9,081 bases of DNA from an uncultured Caryophanales bacterium (lineage in GTDB: Bacteria; Bacillota_I; Bacilli_A; RFN20; CAG-826), in contig CAMJAG010000042.1 in the NCBI GenBank assembly GCA_946403545.1, positions 1 to 9,081 on the forward strand, given 5' to 3'. Of the stretch, positions 6,542 to 9,081 are shown in pieces. Under the pieces are notes generated by a model. That model ran no database searches, had not been told where the DNA came from, and saw only the letters and a list, made by a program, of their open reading frames with translations. How positions within the stretch are numbered: position 1 is the stretch's first letter; every line of letters starts with the position of its first letter. Position numbers and translations under genes: made by a program.

Positions 6542-7062
6542 TAGTGACTACCTCCATAAAAATCGCGTAGTTTCTTTATTCCTCTTTGATATTTAGAAGA
6601 TACTTGTGAAGTAGTAAGTTTATTTAGATTTGCAATCTCTCTAAAGTTAAAGCCATAAATTAGATGTAATACTAGGTATTCGTACTCTTCTTCATCTAAT
6701 ACTTCTTTAAACTTCTCTAGATAGATATTTACTCCTTCATCATCAGTTTTTTCTCCGATATCATCAGAATAAGTAAGATGGTCTTTTAACTTGTTGTAGC
6801 GGTTAATACTTAGATTTTTCGCTGTGACAAGTAAGAAGTATTTAAGTTTAGTCTCACTCATAAAGGATCTTCTGTTTTCATACATCTTCATAAAGGTTTC
6901 ATTCACTATGTCCTTAGCTTCTTCTTCATTTTTGAGTATGTCGAAAGAAACATAGTAGACAAGATACCTATATTTGTTAAAGATGATGTTGAATGCTTGA
7001 TTCATTTCTTCTTCTGAAGTCGAGCATAAACACCTAAGAGTGTGATAACTTACCTTTTCCAT
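6541..7062 (-). CDS. ECF-like sigma-70 family RNA polymerase sigma factor
   Basis: This protein is 173 residues from ATG 7062. Region 2 covers about 20-92: AFNIIFNKYRYLVYYV, then EEEAKDIVNETFMKMYEN, which matches the E/D-A-x-D-hydrophobic-x-Q/N-E-x-F block that binds the beta' coiled coil and the -10 element, then LLVTAKNLSINRYNK. A linker of ~27 residues with DDIGEKTDDEG separates it from region 4 (about 119-168: YLVLHLIYGFNFREIANL, then TTSQVSSKYQRGIKKLR), the helix-turn-helix for the -35 element. Regions 1.1 and 3 are absent, as in ECF factors. ATG 7062 is preferred. The frame stays open to TTG 7086 (181 aa), with GTG 7068 between; no upstream start has an SD, and the GTGAGG before ATG 7062 abuts it, so the start is uncertain. 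The downstream serpin is translationally coupled. Such pairs usually autoregulate, which is not shown here. Confidence 0.9.
   Translation of the reverse strand: MEKVSYHTLRCLCSTSEEEMNQAFNIIFNKYRYLVYYVSFDILKNEEEAKDIVNETFMKMYENRRSFMSETKLKYFLLVTAKNLSINRYNKLKDHLTYSDDIGEKTDDEGVNIYLEKFKEVLDEEEYEYLVLHLIYGFNFREIANLNKLTTSQVSSKYQRGIKKLRDFYGGSH
6550..6555 (-). promoter_or_regulatory. Shine-Dalgarno of the serpin gene inside the sigma gene
   Basis: GGAGGT lies eight bases before the serpin ATG and encodes the Gly-Gly of the sigma factor's last residues (GGSH). Together with the TAATG overlap it indicates coupled translation and a controlled ratio of the two proteins. Confidence 0.8.
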
Positions 7063-7100
7063 CCTCACTAAATAAAACAATCCCAATATATATTTTTGTC

Positions 7101-7120
7101 GAAATAAAACATTTTATTTC
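7101..7120. promoter_or_regulatory. Perfect inverted repeat upstream of the sigma-serpin operon
   Basis: GAAATAAAA (7101-7109) and TTTTATTTC (7112-7120) are exact inverse copies separated by CA. The dyad is 38 bases upstream of ATG 7062. It lies just downstream of a possible minus-strand -10 (TATTAT at about 7122-7127), so it could be an operator over the transcription start or a hairpin at the mRNA 5' end. No good -35 is visible. Confidence 0.5.
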
Positions 7121-7183
7121 TATAATAGGATTTTTATTGCTCTAATATTATAAATATTATTTGATTAAAACTCTACAAATATG

Positions 7184-7221
7184 AAAAAGAAGTGGCGTCT
7201 CCTTTTGGAAAACACCACTTC
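7184..7221 (-). terminator. Rho-independent terminator of the Big2/CBM lipoprotein gene
   Basis: On the minus strand GAAGTGGTGT pairs with ACGCCACTTC (one G-U pair), continued by TTCC/GGAG around an AAAA loop with one bulged U. The stem has about 14 pairs and is followed by five U residues (7184-7188). It starts 21 bases past the TAA at 7242-7244 and separates this transcript from the sigma operon on the same strand. Confidence 0.9.
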
Positions 7222-7241
7222 AGGGGAAAATCTATCGTTAA

Positions 7242-8747
7242 TTATGCCTTTGGAACGAATTTTAATAAATCGAGATGTGGAGCACCACTAACATTTGTGA
7301 TCTCGATAGTATTTTCGCCATCTTTAAGTGTAACTTCGCCAACTTCAAATACTTTGAATGTGTAGCCAGAAATTTCACCAGATAATGTGACTGCATTGTT
7401 ATTCATCTTACAGGACATATTTGTAGCAACATCGATTGGAGTTGCAGAACTGCTGTAAGAAGTATTTCTTGCTTGCCAACCCATTGTGTATGTACCTGCT
7501 TTTGCAGCATTGAACTTAATAACAACTGTTGCACCTTGTTCCCAGTCAAGTAAGTATGTGTTACCACCAGAAGATGTTTTAATATGACATTTGTCATTGT
7601 CATCACCAACTGCAGCACCATTACATGTACCTGTTTCAGCTTCAACAACAATTGTTCCATCTACTACTCTTTCGTTAACTGTAATCGTAACTCTAGTAGA
7701 AATCATTCCTTCTTTTCTAGCAATAATGTTTGCTGTACCAACAGAAACACCAGTTACTTCACCTGTATTTTCATCAACAGTAGCAACACTTTCACTTTGA
7801 GACATAAATTTAAGTCCTGTTGTAGCGCTTGTTAATGTGACTTTATCACCTTGAACAATTGTTAAATCAGTTTCTGGATTTGTAATAGCAATTGTTTCTT
7901 TTGCTGGAGGTGTAACTGCGTTAATTGTTGCGGCAGAAGCACAATAAATCTTTAAATCATCTAAATATGGAGCGTTACCTAACATTCCTATTTCAAGAAC
8001 GTTATTTTCTCCTGTTTTAAGAGCGACGTTACCAAATGAGACATCAAAGAAGCTATAGTTACCAGAACCATCAGAATCAGATGTAAATGCAACATTTGTT
8101 AAGTCAATATCTGTTCCATTGAATTTTGCAGTCATGATAGTTGCTAAACTTTCATATGAGTTATTGTGACCCATAGAAATGACTAATTCTGCTTGAACAG
8201 CAGCACTTGATGTGAATGTAACTGTTTCTTTATCACCTTCACCAAAGTAGCCGATACATGTTCCATCACTTGCAGAAGATTTAGAATAAACAGGTGTAGC
8301 ACCAGGGCCACGACCATTGTTTTCCCACCATCCATCAGCGGAATAGTGATCTGAATCAGTTTCAAAATGTAATATAGCGTCTGCTGGTTTTCTTGTTACT
8401 TCAACTGAGAAAGTACCATCTTTAAAGCCTTCTTTGCTTGCTTTAATAGTTGCAGTACCGGCTGCGACTGCTGTAACAACACCATTGTTTACAGTAGCGA
8501 CATTTGCATCAGTTGTTGACCATGTGACGCCTTCTTGATCAGCTGTTAATGTTATTGAGTTTCCAATAATAACACTAGCGCTCTTTTTACCATTTGCATC
8601 TGTAATTTCAATTTTTGGTAATGCAGATGTAATTTTGGTAGATTTTGTTGCGTTGTTTGACCCATCCCCTTTAGGTCCACATGCGCCTAATAGCAATGCA
8701 AAACTTGCTACAGTTAAGCAAAGCAATCCCTTGGTTTTTCTTTTCAT
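7242..8747 (-). CDS. Surface lipoprotein with two Big2 + carbohydrate-binding-like (CBM6/35-type) units
   Basis: This 501-residue lipoprotein starts at ATG 8747, fixed by AAAGGGGA just upstream; the longer reading from 8765 would place that SD inside the gene. The signal peptide is MKRKTKG plus a hydrophobic core, with lipobox LGAC at Cys23. The mature protein alternates Ig-like Big2 domains and beta-sandwich modules. Big2-1 (~44-119) contains GVTWSTTDANVATV and GTATIKA. CBM-like 1 (~122-272) contains GWWENNGRGPG and YFGEGD and ends NAPYLDDLKIY. Big2-2 (~285-360) contains SQSESVATVDENTGEVTGV. CBM-like 2 (~364-501) begins IVVEAETGTCNG and ends SGAPHLDLLKFVP. The two units look like a tandem duplication. 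No catalytic domain is seen, so it probably binds glycan or displays domains at the surface. CBM6/35 is judged from the EAE start and the G-x-P-x-LD end and could be another galactose-binding-like fold. Strong signals flank it, suggesting high expression. Confidence 0.88.
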   Translation of the reverse strand: MKRKTKGLLCLTVASFALLLGACGPKGDGSNNATKSTKITSALPKIEITDANGKKSASVIIGNSITLTADQEGVTWSTTDANVATVNNGVVTAVAAGTATIKASKEGFKDGTFSVEVTRKPADAILHFETDSDHYSADGWWENNGRGPGATPVYSKSSASDGTCIGYFGEGDKETVTFTSSAAVQAELVISMGHNNSYESLATIMTAKFNGTDIDLTNVAFTSDSDGSGNYSFFDVSFGNVALKTGENNVLEIGMLGNAPYLDDLKIYCASAATINAVTPPAKETIAITNPETDLTIVQGDKVTLTSATTGLKFMSQSESVATVDENTGEVTGVSVGTANIIARKEGMISTRVTITVNERVVDGTIVVEAETGTCNGAAVGDDNDKCHIKTSSGGNTYLLDWEQGATVVIKFNAAKAGTYTMGWQARNTSYSSSATPIDVATNMSCKMNNNAVTLSGEISGYTFKVFEVGEVTLKDGENTIEITNVSGAPHLDLLKFVPKA

Positions 8748-8751
8748 ATAA

Positions 8752-8759
8752 TCCCCTTT
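8752..8759 (-). promoter_or_regulatory. Strong Shine-Dalgarno that fixes the lipoprotein start
   Basis: AAAGGGGA is placed so that its last G is five bases before ATG 8747. It chooses this start over the in-frame ATG at 8765, which would add MEKGDY and which has no SD of its own. Confidence 0.85.
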
Positions 8760-8760
8760 C

Positions 8761-8824
8761 TCCAAGCGTAGAAAAACTAATGATTACATAGTAAAAACTA
8801 TGATTAATTATAAGAAAGCTTGGA
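8761..8824 (-). promoter_or_regulatory. Structured 5' leader of the lipoprotein mRNA
   Basis: In the minus-strand RNA, UCCAAGC (8818-8824) pairs with GCUUGGA (8761-8767), a 7-bp outer stem whose 3' arm ends beside the Shine-Dalgarno. Inside it CAUAGU (8797-8802) and ACUAUG (8787-8792) form a perfect 6-bp hairpin with a four-U loop. A 5' stem-loop next to a strong RBS is typical of mRNA stabilisers. Occluding the RBS or a regulatory switch is possible but not shown. No known riboswitch pattern is evident. Confidence 0.5.
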
Positions 8825-8833
8825 TACGACTTT

Positions 8834-8860
8834 ATTATATATTTTAAATATGAAAAACAA
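8834..8860 (-). promoter_or_regulatory. Candidate promoter of the Big2/CBM lipoprotein gene
   Basis: On the minus strand TTGTTT (8855-8860) is followed after 15 bases by TATAAT (8834-8839); the overlapping TAATAA gives a 17-base spacing. A start near 8827 would place the UCCAAGC stem at the very 5' end. A second TATAAT at 8807-8812 is an alternative. It would start near 8801 and put only the inner CAUAGU hairpin at the 5' end, but it has a poor -35. Confidence 0.45.
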
Positions 8861-8987
8861 TAGCAATTTTTTCAAATTAATATGTTGCAATCAAAGTAAT
8901 ATTTTGAATAAATAGACAAGTTTGTGAATTCGATAAAATTTTGTTGCGTGGTAGTTCAGGCAACTTTTAAAAGGTTTTATTTTTAAT
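8861..8987. other. Non-coding spacer, nothing recognised
   Basis: This is the core of the 334-base stretch without a gene at the right end. It is very AT-rich with stops in all frames. The only structure I see is GTTGC (8943-8947) facing GCAAC (8960-8964) across 12 bases, too small to name. No RNA gene is evident. Confidence 0.5.
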
Positions 8988-9035
8988 AAAAAAGAAACAC
9001 TATTTTCTCAATTTATATCGAAATCATAGTGTTTC
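8988..9035 (-). terminator. Rho-independent terminator of a minus-strand gene right of the window
   Basis: GAAACACTAT at 8994-9003 is the exact inverse of ATAGTGTTTC at 9026-9035, and TTTC/GAAA pairing inside can extend the stem. On the minus strand it is followed by six T residues (8988-8993). On the plus strand no T-run follows. The transcript it ends must come from beyond base 9081. Stops in all three minus frames near 9065-9080 fit a gene ending just outside. Confidence 0.75.
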
Positions 9036-9081
9036 ACTCAAAAATCAATTTTTTTGATATTTTTTATTTAATGACTAATAT

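Noticed and set aside
7403..8365. Several 60-85 codon frames on both strands inside the Big2/CBM lipoprotein
   Set aside because: All are shadows of a well-supported gene; their products are low-complexity Thr/Ser/Cys- or Leu/Gln/Val-rich strings created by its repetitive codons.
8943..8964. tRNA-like fragment (GGTAGTTCAGG between GTTGC and GCAAC)
   Set aside because: It resembles a D- or T-arm only superficially; there is no acceptor stem, anticodon arm or second arm around it.
9041..9067. ATCAA-T5-TTGAT hairpin with T-run as a plus-strand terminator
   Set aside because: The stem is five AT-rich pairs inside a poly-T/A stretch and no plus-strand gene precedes it.
1..9081. Mycoplasma-type code (TGA read as Trp)
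   Set aside because: All large genes use TGG for Trp and stay open with TGA as stop, so recoding is not needed, though no gene here actually ends in TGA.
1..9081. CRISPR array, transposase, integrase, phage or toxin-antitoxin genes
   Set aside because: I found no spaced direct repeats, no terminal inverted repeats and none of these protein families.

Overview
The window is AT-rich and gene-dense. All seven complete genes read through with TGG as the tryptophan codon and stop at TAA or TAG, so TGA need not mean Trp. Together with Ser/Lys-rich lipoproteins after Gram-positive-type lipoboxes, purine-rich ribosome binding sites and Rho-independent terminators, this suggests a low-GC Bacillota, perhaps a gut Bacilli/Erysipelotrichia or Acholeplasma-like lineage. 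The lineage is inference; no marker gene is present.

Layout from left to right. (1) A lipoprotein gene on the minus strand, cut by the left edge. Upstream of it on the same strand is a PlsC-type lysophospholipid acyltransferase. (2) A divergent GT4 glycosyltransferase on the plus strand. The two promoters share a 111-bp spacer that carries inverted repeats, and neither gene has a clear Shine-Dalgarno sequence. Acyltransferase plus GT4 suggests membrane lipid/glycolipid synthesis. (3) A small four-helix membrane protein on the minus strand, convergent with the GT4 gene. The two genes share a palindromic stop region. (4) A CotH-kinase-family lipoprotein on the plus strand, ending at a bidirectional terminator. 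(5) A two-gene minus-strand operon: an ECF-like sigma factor followed, with a TAATG stop/start overlap, by a membrane-anchored serpin. (6) A minus-strand lipoprotein built of two Big2 plus carbohydrate-binding-like units, with a strong RBS, a structured leader and a strong terminator. (7) A terminator at the right edge that appears to serve a minus-strand gene outside the window.

Most products act at the membrane or outer surface. The most notable part is the sigma factor-serpin operon. The gene downstream of an ECF sigma factor is usually its membrane anti-sigma factor. Here that product has a short basic cytoplasmic N-terminus, one membrane helix and an extracellular serpin fold. This suggests, as inference, a signalling device in which an extracellular protease acting on a serpin changes transcription inside the cell.
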